Positions 8,730-15,945 of a stretch of DNA of 64,000 nt are shown piece after piece (the stretch's first letter is position 1; every line of letters starts with the position of its first letter). Below the pieces are notes generated by a model, which worked only from the letters and a program-made list of their open reading frames with translations, was not told the origin of the DNA and made no database searches. The position numbers and the translations under genes were made by a program. Source of the DNA: Promicromonospora soli (GTDB lineage: Bacteria; Actinomycetota; Actinomycetes; Actinomycetales; Cellulomonadaceae); assembly GCF_014653785.1 (NCBI RefSeq), contig NZ_BNAS01000003.1, positions 448,117 to 512,116 on the forward strand, in the 5' to 3' direction.

Positions 8730-9650
8730 ATGAGAACCCGCCCCGCCCTCGCCCTGGCCGCCCTCGCCGCCACCACTGCCCTCACCCTCTCGGCGTGCTC
8801 GTCGAGCTCCGGCGGAGATCCGCTCGCCGCCGACACGCCCGCTGCGTCGACGGGCGGCATCACCGTCGGGTCCGCCGACTTCCCCGAGAGCCAGCTGCTC
8901 GCCACGATCTACGCCCAGGCGCTCACCGCGGCCGGCGTCGACGCCACCACGAAGTTGAACATCGGCAGCCGTGAGGTCTACATGCCGGCTCTGCTCGACG
9001 GATCGATCAACCTGCTGCCCGAGTACACGGGAGCCACGCTCAGCTACCTCAACAGCGACGCCACCGGCACCGCACCGGAGGACGTGGCCACCGAGCTGGC
9101 CGAGGCTCTGCCGGAGGGAATCGCTATGCTCACGCCCTCCGACGCGCAGGACTCCGACGTCCTCGCCGTCACTCGCGCCACCGCGGAGGAGTACGACCTC
9201 GAGACCATCGAGGACCTCGTCCCCCACGCGTCCGACCTGGTGCTCGGCGGGCCGCCGGAGTGGAAGACCCGGCACGAGGGCGTCGTCGGTCTCGAGGAGG
9301 TCTACGGCCTCACTTTCAAGGAGTTCCGGACCCTCGACGTCGGTGGACCGCTCACCATCAGCGCTCTCGCCAACGGCCAGATCGCCGCGGCCGACCTCTA
9401 CTCCACCAGCCCGGCGATCGAGGAGAACGACTTCGTCTCGCTGGTCGACAACAAGAACCTCTTCCGCGCGCAGAACATCGTGCCGATCATCGCCGAGGAC
9501 CAGGCCTCCGATGAGGTGACGACGGTCCTCGACGCCATCTCGGCGGCGCTCACCACGGAGGACCTGATCGAGATGAACGGCCGTCTCGCCGATGAGGAGA
9601 GCATCGACGACGTCGCGGCCGACTGGCTGAGCGAGCACGACCTCGGCTGA
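8730..9650 (+). CDS. OpuAC-type substrate-binding lipoprotein of quaternary-amine importer
   Basis: A 306-residue extracytoplasmic binding protein. Residues 1-23 are a lipoprotein signal with lipobox LSAC (Cys23). The mature part opens with [22 protein letters not shown] and contains [13 protein letters not shown], both typical of the glycine betaine/choline/carnitine OpuAC family, whose aromatic box binds quaternary ammonium groups. AAAGGA precedes the ATG. A partial, frameshifted paralogue lies at 15095-15843. The ligand is unknown; genomic context suggests a trimethylated histidine derivative. Confidence 0.9.
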   Translation: MRTRPALALAALAATTALTLSACSSSSGGDPLAADTPAASTGGITVGSADFPESQLLATIYAQALTAAGVDATTKLNIGSREVYMPALLDGSINLLPEYTGATLSYLNSDATGTAPEDVATELAEALPEGIAMLTPSDAQDSDVLAVTRATAEEYDLETIEDLVPHASDLVLGGPPEWKTRHEGVVGLEEVYGLTFKEFRTLDVGGPLTISALANGQIAAADLYSTSPAIEENDFVSLVDNKNLFRAQNIVPIIAEDQASDEVTTVLDAISAALTTEDLIEMNGRLADEESIDDVAADWLSEHDLG

Positions 9651-9699
9651 CCCGCGGCCCGGCACCCGCTGCTGCTGCACCACTGAAAAAGGAACCACC

Positions 9700-9948
9700 A
9701 TGATCGGAAGCCGCACCGGGCAGGTCTCCGTCGCCGACGGCACCCCGCTCGCCGCGGAGAAGCTCGAGCGTCTGCTGACGAACGACTCCGGCACGGGCGT
9801 CATCCGGCACGTCGACGCCGGCTACGAGCGGGCCATCGAGGTAGCCGAGCAGCACGGAGTCCGCATTCCGATGCTCGAGGCGGCGCGCGCCGCCGCCGAG
9901 CCGGACACCGCGTCGAAGACGCCGGCCGTCGCGGCGCAGAGCGTCTGA
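9700..9948 (+). CDS. Urocanate hydratase (HutU) C-terminal fragment, 82-residue ORF
   Basis: The product matches only the last roughly 60 residues of urocanase: [27 protein letters not shown] and [20 protein letters not shown] are close to the HutU C-terminus, followed by about 20 Ala-rich residues of no recognised origin. The NAD-binding core and catalytic cysteine region are absent, so it cannot be a urocanase. It has its own ATG and an AAAAAGGA ribosome site, and no stop or frameshift. It ends 2 bases before the GTG of the HAL-like gene, so it could serve as a coupling peptide or be a relic of a deleted hutU. The HutU match is from memory of the family, not from a search. Confidence 0.8.
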   Translation: MIGSRTGQVSVADGTPLAAEKLERLLTNDSGTGVIRHVDAGYERAIEVAEQHGVRIPMLEAARAAAEPDTASKTPAVAAQSV

Positions 9949-9950
9949 TC

Positions 9951-11486
9951 GTGCACTCCGGCACCACGGTGATTCTCGGCGCAGCCACCACCTCCCTCGA
10001 CGAGGTGGTGGCCGTCGCCCGGGGCGCGCACGTCGAACTCGACCCCGCCGCGCTGGCAGGAGTGGCGCGCACCCACGCCTTGATCGCGGACGTTCTCGAC
10101 TCGGGACGACCCGTCTACGGGCTCACCACAGGAGTGGGCGACCTCTACACCGTCGGGGTGGGGACCGAACGGGTCGCCGATGTCCAGCTTGGCATGCTGC
10201 GCAGCCACGCCAGCGGCGTGGGCGAGCCCCACGACGAGTGCGCCGTGCGCGCGATCATGACCACCATGATCAAGGCGCTCGCGCAGGGGTTCAGCGGCGT
10301 GGGGGTGCGCCTGCTGCAGACGATGGTCGACATGCTCAACAAGGGCGTGACGCCGTGGGCGCCGGCGCAGGGCTCGGTCGGATACCTCACGGCGACCGCC
10401 CATATCGGGTTGGCGGTCTTCGGAGAGGGGCGTTCCTGGTTCGAGGGCGCGTTGCTCCCCGGCGCCGAAGCGCTCCGGCGAGCCGGAGTCGAACGGATCG
10501 AGCCGGGACCCCGCGAGGGACACGCGCTCATCAGCGGTACGTACGAGATCACCGGCGTCGGCGCACTCGCCGTGCACGCGGCCCGGAGACTCGTCGACGT
10601 CGCCGACGCTGCCGGCGCCCTCTCTCTCGAGGTGCTGCGCGGCAACAGCCGCGGCTACGACGCTCGGCTGCAGGCTGTGCGGCCGCACCCCGGCCAGGTC
10701 GAAACAGCCCAGCGGCTCCGGGCGCTCCTCACCTCGAGCGAGATCCTCGCGGCCCACCGCACGCACCGGCTGCAGGACGCGCTCAGCCTGCGGTGCATCC
10801 CCCAGGTGCACGGCGCAGTACGAGACGCACTCACCGAGGTGGAGCGGGTCATCGGGGTCGAGATCAACTCGGTCACCGACAACCCGGTCTTCGTCGTGGA
10901 GGACGGGGAGCTCACCGCCCTGCCCGGAGGAAACGGGCACGGGGCTCCGACAGCCCTCGCTCTCGACTACCTGGCCATCGCCGTGGCCGAGCTCAGCACG
11001 ATGTCGCAGGCCCGTTCCGATCGCCTCACGAATCATCACTACAGCGAGCTGCCGGCCTTCCTCATGGACGGCACGTCGGGCGCGTCCGGCTTCATGATCC
11101 CTCCGTACGCGGCCGCCGCCCTCGCGGGCGAGAACCGAGGGCTCGCCGCACCTTCCACAGTGCACACCGTCTCGACGTCTGCCGGGCAGGAGGACCACGT
11201 CAGCATGGGGACGACGGCGGCGAGGAAGGCCGGCCAGGCGACGGCGAACGCGCAGATCATCGTGGCCATCGAACTCCTGTGCGCCGCGCAGGCCGTCGAG
11301 TTCCACGTGCCGCTGCGCCCCGGCGCCGGCACCGGCGCGGTCTACGACGCCATCCGGTCCCATGTCTCCCACCGCACGATCGACACAGAGATCGCCCCCG
11401 ACATCGAGTCGGTGCGCACTCTCGTCGTCGACGGAACGCTGCACCGCATCATCGCCACCACCGTGAAGGACAACGCGCATGCCTGA
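9951..11486 (+). CDS. HutH-derived lyase lacking the MIO triad (candidate betaine trimethylamine-lyase)
   Basis: A 511-residue protein clearly descended from histidine ammonia-lyase: PVYGLTTGVG (Tyr56), ARLQAVRPHPGQ, VEINSVTDNPVF and SAGQEDHVSMG (Glu414) are HAL motifs. At residues 141-149 it reads GSVGYLTAT where HAL reads GSVGASGDLAPL, so the MIO-forming Ala-Ser-Gly is precisely missing. The QDAY tyrosine is Leu278, and the LINGT asparagine is Ser196 (LISGT). Without MIO it should not deaminate a primary amine. Ergothionase, a HAL homologue that eliminates trimethylamine from ergothioneine, is to my knowledge MIO-independent, and is the best model. It starts at GTG 2 bases after the HutU stub and overlaps the CoA-transferase gene by 8 bases. 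Confidence 0.85.
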   Translation: MHSGTTVILGAATTSLDEVVAVARGAHVELDPAALAGVARTHALIADVLDSGRPVYGLTTGVGDLYTVGVGTERVADVQLGMLRSHASGVGEPHDECAVRAIMTTMIKALAQGFSGVGVRLLQTMVDMLNKGVTPWAPAQGSVGYLTATAHIGLAVFGEGRSWFEGALLPGAEALRRAGVERIEPGPREGHALISGTYEITGVGALAVHAARRLVDVADAAGALSLEVLRGNSRGYDARLQAVRPHPGQVETAQRLRALLTSSEILAAHRTHRLQDALSLRCIPQVHGAVRDALTEVERVIGVEINSVTDNPVFVVEDGELTALPGGNGHGAPTALALDYLAIAVAELSTMSQARSDRLTNHHYSELPAFLMDGTSGASGFMIPPYAAAALAGENRGLAAPSTVHTVSTSAGQEDHVSMGTTAARKAGQATANAQIIVAIELLCAAQAVEFHVPLRPGAGTGAVYDAIRSHVSHRTIDTEIAPDIESVRTLVVDGTLHRIIATTVKDNAHA

Positions 11487-12684
11487 CACGACTCCCTCCA
11501 CCGCTCCGCTGGACGGGGTGAGAGTGCTCGACCTGGCGCGCGTGCTCGCCGGCCCGCTGTGCGCAGCCATGCTCGGTGATCTCGGCGCGACGGTCACGAA
11601 GGTCGAGCTACCCGAGCATGGAGACGACTCCCGGCACTTCACGCCGCACCAGAACGGCGAGAGCACGTACTTCATGCTCCTCAACCGGGGCAAGCGCAGC
11701 ATCACCATCGACCTGAAATCGGAACGGGGGCATGCCCTGCTCCTGAAGCTGATCGAGCAGACCGACGTGCTGATCGAGAACTTCCGGCCCGGTGTCACCG
11801 CCCGCCTCGGCATCGACTGGGAGACCGTCAAGGCCATCAACCCCAAGCTCGTCTACGTCAGCATCTCCGGCTTCGGGCAGAGCGGACCGCTGTCCAAGCG
11901 CGCCGCGTACGACCACATCGTGCAGGCCATGGGCGGGATCATGAGCGTCACCGGTTGGGCCGACGGCCCGCCCACCCGCATCGGCGACGCCGTCGGCGAT
12001 GTCGTCGCCGGGATCTATGGGTCCTGGGGTGCGCTCGCCGCCCTCTTGCAGCGAGCGGCCACCGGAACCGGTCAGCACGTCGATGTGGCGATGCTCGACT
12101 CCATCTTCTCGCTGCAGATGGTGTCGCTGTCCCAGCTGCTCGGCGGCGCCCCACTGCCCGGGCGCATCGGCAACAGCCATCCGATCAGCGCGCCGATGGA
12201 CGGCTACGCGGCCGCCGACGGGCACGTCGTGATCGCCGTGGCGAACGATCCGCTCTTCGCCCGGCTCGCCGGAGCCCTCGGGCAGCCGGAGCTGGTGACG
12301 GACGTGCGCTTCGCGAGCGACCCGGCCCGCATGGCTCATCAGGACGACCTCCGCGCGCTGATCGAGTCCTGGACCTCCGCGCGGTCCGTCGACACCATCG
12401 TCGCCGAGCTCGAGGACGCCGGCGTTCCCGCTGCCCCGATCTGGGACATCGCCCAAGTCGCGGCAAGCGAGCACGCCGCGCACCGCGGTCTCGTGCAGTC
12501 GGTCGAACATCCCGTCGCGGGCGCCGTGGGTGTCGTCCCGCAGCCCGTGCACTTCAGCGCGGCCGCCCGGTCGACGGATCTCGCAGCGCCGACCCTCGGC
12601 CAGCACACCGACGAGATCCTCGCGGACGACCTGGGACTCTCTGCTCAGGAGATCGCGGATCTGCGCGCGAGCGGGGTGGTGTGA
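11479..12684 (+). CDS. Class III CoA-transferase (CaiB/BaiF family)
   Basis: A 401-residue formyl-CoA transferase/CaiB-type enzyme that moves CoA between carboxylic acids through an aspartyl-CoA intermediate. The N-terminal VRVLDLARVLAGPLCAAMLGDLGA and the VLIENFRPG motif are diagnostic, and Asp174 in IGDAVGDVVAG aligns with the catalytic aspartate of formyl-CoA transferase. In this operon it is well placed to activate the unsaturated acid released by the lyase (for example urocanate or thiourocanate). Its ATG lies inside the end of the lyase gene. Carnitine/crotonobetaine metabolism uses the same family, so a different betaine is an alternative. Confidence 0.92.
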   Translation: MPDTTPSTAPLDGVRVLDLARVLAGPLCAAMLGDLGATVTKVELPEHGDDSRHFTPHQNGESTYFMLLNRGKRSITIDLKSERGHALLLKLIEQTDVLIENFRPGVTARLGIDWETVKAINPKLVYVSISGFGQSGPLSKRAAYDHIVQAMGGIMSVTGWADGPPTRIGDAVGDVVAGIYGSWGALAALLQRAATGTGQHVDVAMLDSIFSLQMVSLSQLLGGAPLPGRIGNSHPISAPMDGYAAADGHVVIAVANDPLFARLAGALGQPELVTDVRFASDPARMAHQDDLRALIESWTSARSVDTIVAELEDAGVPAAPIWDIAQVAASEHAAHRGLVQSVEHPVAGAVGVVPQPVHFSAAARSTDLAAPTLGQHTDEILADDLGLSAQEIADLRASGVV

Positions 12685-12686
12685 CG

Positions 12687-13592
12687 ATGAGAGCACCCGA
12701 ACCGACGAGGATCGCCGTGATCGGCGCCGGAACCATGGGTGCCGGCGTCGCCGGCGTCTTCGCCGCCCACGGCCACCCGGTGTCGCTCTACTCCCGTAGC
12801 GGTGCGACGCTCACCTCCGCCCTGACCGCGATCGAGGCGCGCATCGGCGACGCCGTCGATCACGTGACCGTCACGACGGACCTCGCTGCCTGCGCCGAGG
12901 AGGCCGGGTTCGTCAGCGAGAACGTCGTCGAGCAGCTTGAGCTCAAGCGCGCGGTGTTCGCCGAGCTCGAACAGCTCGTGCGCGAGGACTGCATCCTGAC
13001 CACCAACACCTCGAGTGTTCCGATCACCGCCATCGCGGCCGGGCTCGAGAACCCCCGACGCGTCGTCGGACTGCACTGGTTCAATCCGCCGGCCGTGATG
13101 CCCCTGGTCGAGGTCGTTCGCGGCTCAGCAAGCGATGACGTCACTGTCGAGCGGGTGATGGCGCTGTGCGCCGCCATCGGCAAGGAGGTGATCGAGGTGC
13201 GGCGGGAGGTGCCGGGCTTCGTGATCAACCGACTGCAGTACGCGCTGCTGCGCGAGGCGATCGCCCTGGTCGAATCGGGTGTCGCCACCGTCGCCGACGT
13301 CGACCGCGCCGTCGAGACGACGCTGGCGCCGCGGTGGTCGGCGTCCGGCCCTCTGCGTCTGATGGATCTCGCCGGACTCGACACCGTCGAGAAGGTCTCG
13401 GCCGTGATCATGCCCGAGCTCGACACGACATCCGGAGTACCGGCGATCGTCAGCTCGCTCGTCGCCGACGGCGCCCTCGGCGCGAAAGCCGGCCGCGGGT
13501 TCTACGAGTGGACACCCGAGACCCTCGCCTCCGCCGTCGCCGAGCGCGACGACACGGTGCGGGCACTGACCGAGCGGAGGAGCGCACGATGA
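12687..13592 (+). CDS. 3-hydroxyacyl-CoA dehydrogenase family protein
   Basis: A 301-residue NAD-dependent dehydrogenase of the short 3-hydroxybutyryl-CoA/carnitine dehydrogenase type. The Rossmann motif is VIGAGTMGAG (residues 11-20), and the His130-Glu142 dyad lies in GLHWFNPPAVMPLVEVV. The C-terminal domain carries PGFVINRLQYALLREAIAL and GAKAGRGFYEW. Start is the ATG at 12687, two bases after the CoA-transferase stop; an in-frame GTG at 12681 is possible. It would oxidise the 3-hydroxyacyl-CoA made by the adjacent hydratase. L-carnitine dehydrogenase belongs to the same family, so direct oxidation of a hydroxylated betaine cannot be excluded. Confidence 0.9.
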   Translation: MRAPEPTRIAVIGAGTMGAGVAGVFAAHGHPVSLYSRSGATLTSALTAIEARIGDAVDHVTVTTDLAACAEEAGFVSENVVEQLELKRAVFAELEQLVREDCILTTNTSSVPITAIAAGLENPRRVVGLHWFNPPAVMPLVEVVRGSASDDVTVERVMALCAAIGKEVIEVRREVPGFVINRLQYALLREAIALVESGVATVADVDRAVETTLAPRWSASGPLRLMDLAGLDTVEKVSAVIMPELDTTSGVPAIVSSLVADGALGAKAGRGFYEWTPETLASAVAERDDTVRALTERRSAR

Positions 13593-14359
13593 CCGGAGCG
13601 ATCACCTTCGAGCAGGACGGCGCCGTCGCGGTCATCACTCTGAATCGGCCGGAGAAGCGCAACGCCCTCAGTCGCGACCTGCTCCTGCAGCTCGTCGACA
13701 CCCTGCGCATGCTGGACCGCGACGAGACGACCCGGGCGGTGGTGCTCCAGGGAGACGAGCGCGCTTTCGCCGCCGGCGCGGACCTCGGCTCGCTCGGCGA
13801 CTCCGGGGCGATCGAGCTGTACACCAGCGGGTTCAGCGAGCTATGGGACGACGTGGCCGCCATCCGGCTGCCGCTCGTGGCCTCGGTCGCAGGGTACGCA
13901 CTCGGCGGCGGACTCGAGCTCGCGCTCATCTGCGACGTGGTCATCGCGGCTGACAACGCTCAGTTCGGCTTCCCGGAGACCTCGATCGGCATCGTGCCGG
14001 GCGCTGGCGGCACCCAGCGCATCGTGCGCGCGATCGGCAAGCCGATGGCGATGGACCTGCTGCTCACAGGACGGCGCCTGACCGCGGCCGAAGCCCTCAG
14101 CTCCGGTCTCGTGAGTCGGGTCGTGCCCCTGGTGGACCTGACCGAGGAGAGCCGCATGATCGCGGACCGCATCGCGGCCGCCGGGCCTCTGGCAACCCGG
14201 ATGGCCAAGCACGCGGTGCTCACGGCGTTCGACGCTCCCCTCACGGTAGGTGTCGCCCACGAGCGGGCCCTGTCCGCACTCATCGCCGCCAGCGCCGACC
14301 GGAACGAGGGCCTGCGGGCCTTCCGCGCCCGCGACGTGCCCGATTTCGAAGGGCGGTGA
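13589..14359 (+). CDS. Enoyl-CoA hydratase/isomerase family protein
   Basis: A 256-residue crotonase-fold enzyme. The oxyanion hole segment (AFAAGADL and YALGGGLEL) is present, and both hydratase glutamates are kept: Glu110 in GGGLEL and Glu130 in FPETSIGIVPGAGGTQR. True hydratase activity on an enoyl-CoA is therefore plausible. The start overlaps the dehydrogenase stop (ATGA). In the proposed pathway it hydrates the CoA thioester of the acrylate side chain; a retro-aldol cleavage like that of feruloyl-CoA hydratase-lyase is another possibility. No thiolase gene is seen in the window. Confidence 0.92.
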   Translation: MTGAITFEQDGAVAVITLNRPEKRNALSRDLLLQLVDTLRMLDRDETTRAVVLQGDERAFAAGADLGSLGDSGAIELYTSGFSELWDDVAAIRLPLVASVAGYALGGGLELALICDVVIAADNAQFGFPETSIGIVPGAGGTQRIVRAIGKPMAMDLLLTGRRLTAAEALSSGLVSRVVPLVDLTEESRMIADRIAAAGPLATRMAKHAVLTAFDAPLTVGVAHERALSALIAASADRNEGLRAFRARDVPDFEGR

Positions 14360-14363
14360 TCGC

Positions 14364-14522
14364 ATGAATGGTGCGACCGATCTGGGCGACGGTGTCGGTT
14401 CGATCGCCGTCGGTCACCGCGCCGACCTCCACGCGCTCGATGCGCCGTCGGCGACGCACCTGGCCTATCGGCCGGGGACGCCGTTGACCTACGCCGTCTG
14501 GAAGGACGGTCGCCGCTCATGA
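14364..14522 (+). CDS. Imidazolonepropionase (HutI) C-terminal fragment, 52-residue ORF
   Basis: The peptide resembles only the end of actinobacterial HutI: GVGSIAVGHRADLHALD followed by THLAYRPGTPLTYAVWKDGR, the last beta-sandwich strands of the amidohydrolase. All metal ligands and the catalytic barrel are missing. The ATG lies 4 bases after the hydratase stop, and the TGA overlaps the hutD start. It is probably what remains of hutI after its 5' part was replaced by the CoA-pathway genes. The frame remains open, so a translated product cannot be excluded. Confidence 0.75.
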   Translation: MNGATDLGDGVGSIAVGHRADLHALDAPSATHLAYRPGTPLTYAVWKDGRRS

Positions 14523-15079
14523 CTCGGGTGCAGATCCTCCGAGCCGCCTCGCGCCCGGTGAGCCGGTGGCGCAACGGAGGAGGCGAGACCTCCGAGATCG
14601 CCCACCACCCCCCGGGTGCGGAGACGGACTGGTGGTGGCGTGCGAGCATCGCCACGATCACGCAGGACGGGACGTTCTCGCCGTTCCCCGGCTGCGACCG
14701 CGTCCTCGTCCCGCTCGACGGTGCAGTACGCCTCGCCATAGCCGGGACCCCGCGCGATGTGCCGAGACTCGGCGCACTCCGATTCCGGGGCGAGGAAGAC
14801 GTCCGGGCCGTCGACGTGACGCATCGGACCACCGACCTCAACATCATCGTCTCCCGCGACCGCGGCACAGCTGACCTGAAGATCGGCGCCGCGCCAGGAT
14901 CACGACTTGCGCCGAGCCCCGGGCAGAGCCTTCTGGTCGTGGCGCTCTCAGACGATGTCGTCACAGACACGGTTGCACTCGCATACCTCGACGCTGCCCT
15001 CTTCACAGCGGGTGACGAGATCATCATCCGGCATGGACTGGTTGCGGTAATAGAACTCACCGATCTCCGGTACTCCTAA
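14519..15079 (+). CDS. hutD: HutD family protein
   Basis: A 186-residue cupin-like protein of the HutD (Ves) family, which accompanies histidine-utilisation operons and is thought to bind urocanate or a related ligand and limit pathway flux. The hallmark RWRNGGGETSEIAHHPPG is at residues 17-34 and the double beta-barrel pattern follows. The start ATG overlaps the HutI-stub stop. Its survival with two hut stubs argues that the operon's ligand still resembles urocanate. The catalytic function of HutD is not established in any organism I know of. Confidence 0.88.
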   Translation: MTRVQILRAASRPVSRWRNGGGETSEIAHHPPGAETDWWWRASIATITQDGTFSPFPGCDRVLVPLDGAVRLAIAGTPRDVPRLGALRFRGEEDVRAVDVTHRTTDLNIIVSRDRGTADLKIGAAPGSRLAPSPGQSLLVVALSDDVVTDTVALAYLDAALFTAGDEIIIRHGLVAVIELTDLRYS

Positions 15080-15094
15080 AGGTTCCCTTGCTCG

Positions 15095-15843
15095 CTCACC
15101 GCCTCCCTGGCCCTGCAGGACGCCGACGTCGACGTCGACGAGAAGTTCAACATCGGTAGCCGCGAGGTCTACATCGAGGCCGTCCAGGACGGCTCGATCG
15201 ACCTCGTCCCGGACTACGCCGGCTCCCTGCTCAAGTACCTCGACACCAAGGCCACCGCGAGCACCACCGAGGACGTGCTCGCCGCGGGCGGGGAGGTCCT
15301 GCCCGACGACCTCACGATGCTCGACGCCTCGGACGCGCAGGACAAGGGCGTGCTCGCGGTGACGCAGGAGACGGCCGACAAGTACGACCTGGAGACCATC
15401 TCCGACCTCGAGCCGGTGGCCGGCGAGATCTCTCTCGGCGGCCCGCCGGAGTGGAAGAAACGGTCAGCGGCGTCGTCGGCCTGGAGGAGGTCTACGGCCT
15501 GAAGTTCAAGGAGTTCGTCAGCCTGGACGCTGGCGGGCCGCTCACCATGACGGCGCTGACCTCCGGCCAGGTGCAGGCGGGCGACATCTTCAGCACCGAC
15601 CCGGGTATCGCCGAGAACGACCTCGTGTCGCTGGAGGACGACAAGTCGCTGTTCGCCGCCGAGAACATCCTGCCCATCGTCCGCACCGACAAGGTGGACG
15701 ACACCATCACCACGACGCTGAACGACGTGTCCGCGGCGCTGACCACTGAGGACCTGATCGAGATGAACGGCCGTGCCGGTTCTGGCGAGGCCCTCGCGGA
15801 CATCGCGAAGGACTGGCTGACCGACGCCGGCCTGCTGAAGTAG
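15095..15843 (+). pseudogene. Truncated, frameshifted OpuAC-type binding-protein gene
   Basis: The region encodes a paralogue of the binding protein at 8730: [34 protein letters not shown] and [11 protein letters not shown] in one frame, then [15 protein letters not shown] to [10 protein letters not shown] in another. One base is missing near 15461-15465 compared with the intact gene. The signal peptide, lipobox and first lobe start are absent. Homology begins about 15 bases after the hutD stop, which marks a recombination junction. The C-terminus to the TAG is otherwise well preserved, so decay looks recent. Confidence 0.88.
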
Positions 15844-15865
15844 CCGTCCGGCGAAGCAGAACTCT

Positions 15866-15914
15866 CCGCTGGTCGAGCCTGTCGAGACCGGGCCTCGACA
15901 AGCTCGACCAGCGG
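15866..15914. terminator. Long hairpin, bidirectional terminator or REP-like palindrome
   Basis: Two 21-nt arms (15866-15886 and 15894-15914) pair with one mismatch around a 7-nt loop. The arm contains GGTCGAGCCTGTCGAG, a sequence type that recurs in Micrococcales genomes as a dispersed palindromic repeat. It lies between the convergent pseudogene and hydrolase gene, where it would terminate both. A half-copy appears inside kdpB near 51944. Confidence 0.8.
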
Positions 15915-15945
15915 GATGTGCCACCTCGGCGAGCCGGGGTGGGCC

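Noticed and set aside
9700-9948. Interpretation as a novel small regulatory protein without relatives
   Set aside because: The [20 protein letters not shown] and [14 protein letters not shown] segments match the urocanase C-terminus too well to be coincidental.
9822-11846. Long open frame (674 codons) antisense to the MIO-less HAL gene
   Set aside because: Composition has no protein-like motifs and the plus-strand frame has clear HutH homology; it is a codon-bias shadow.
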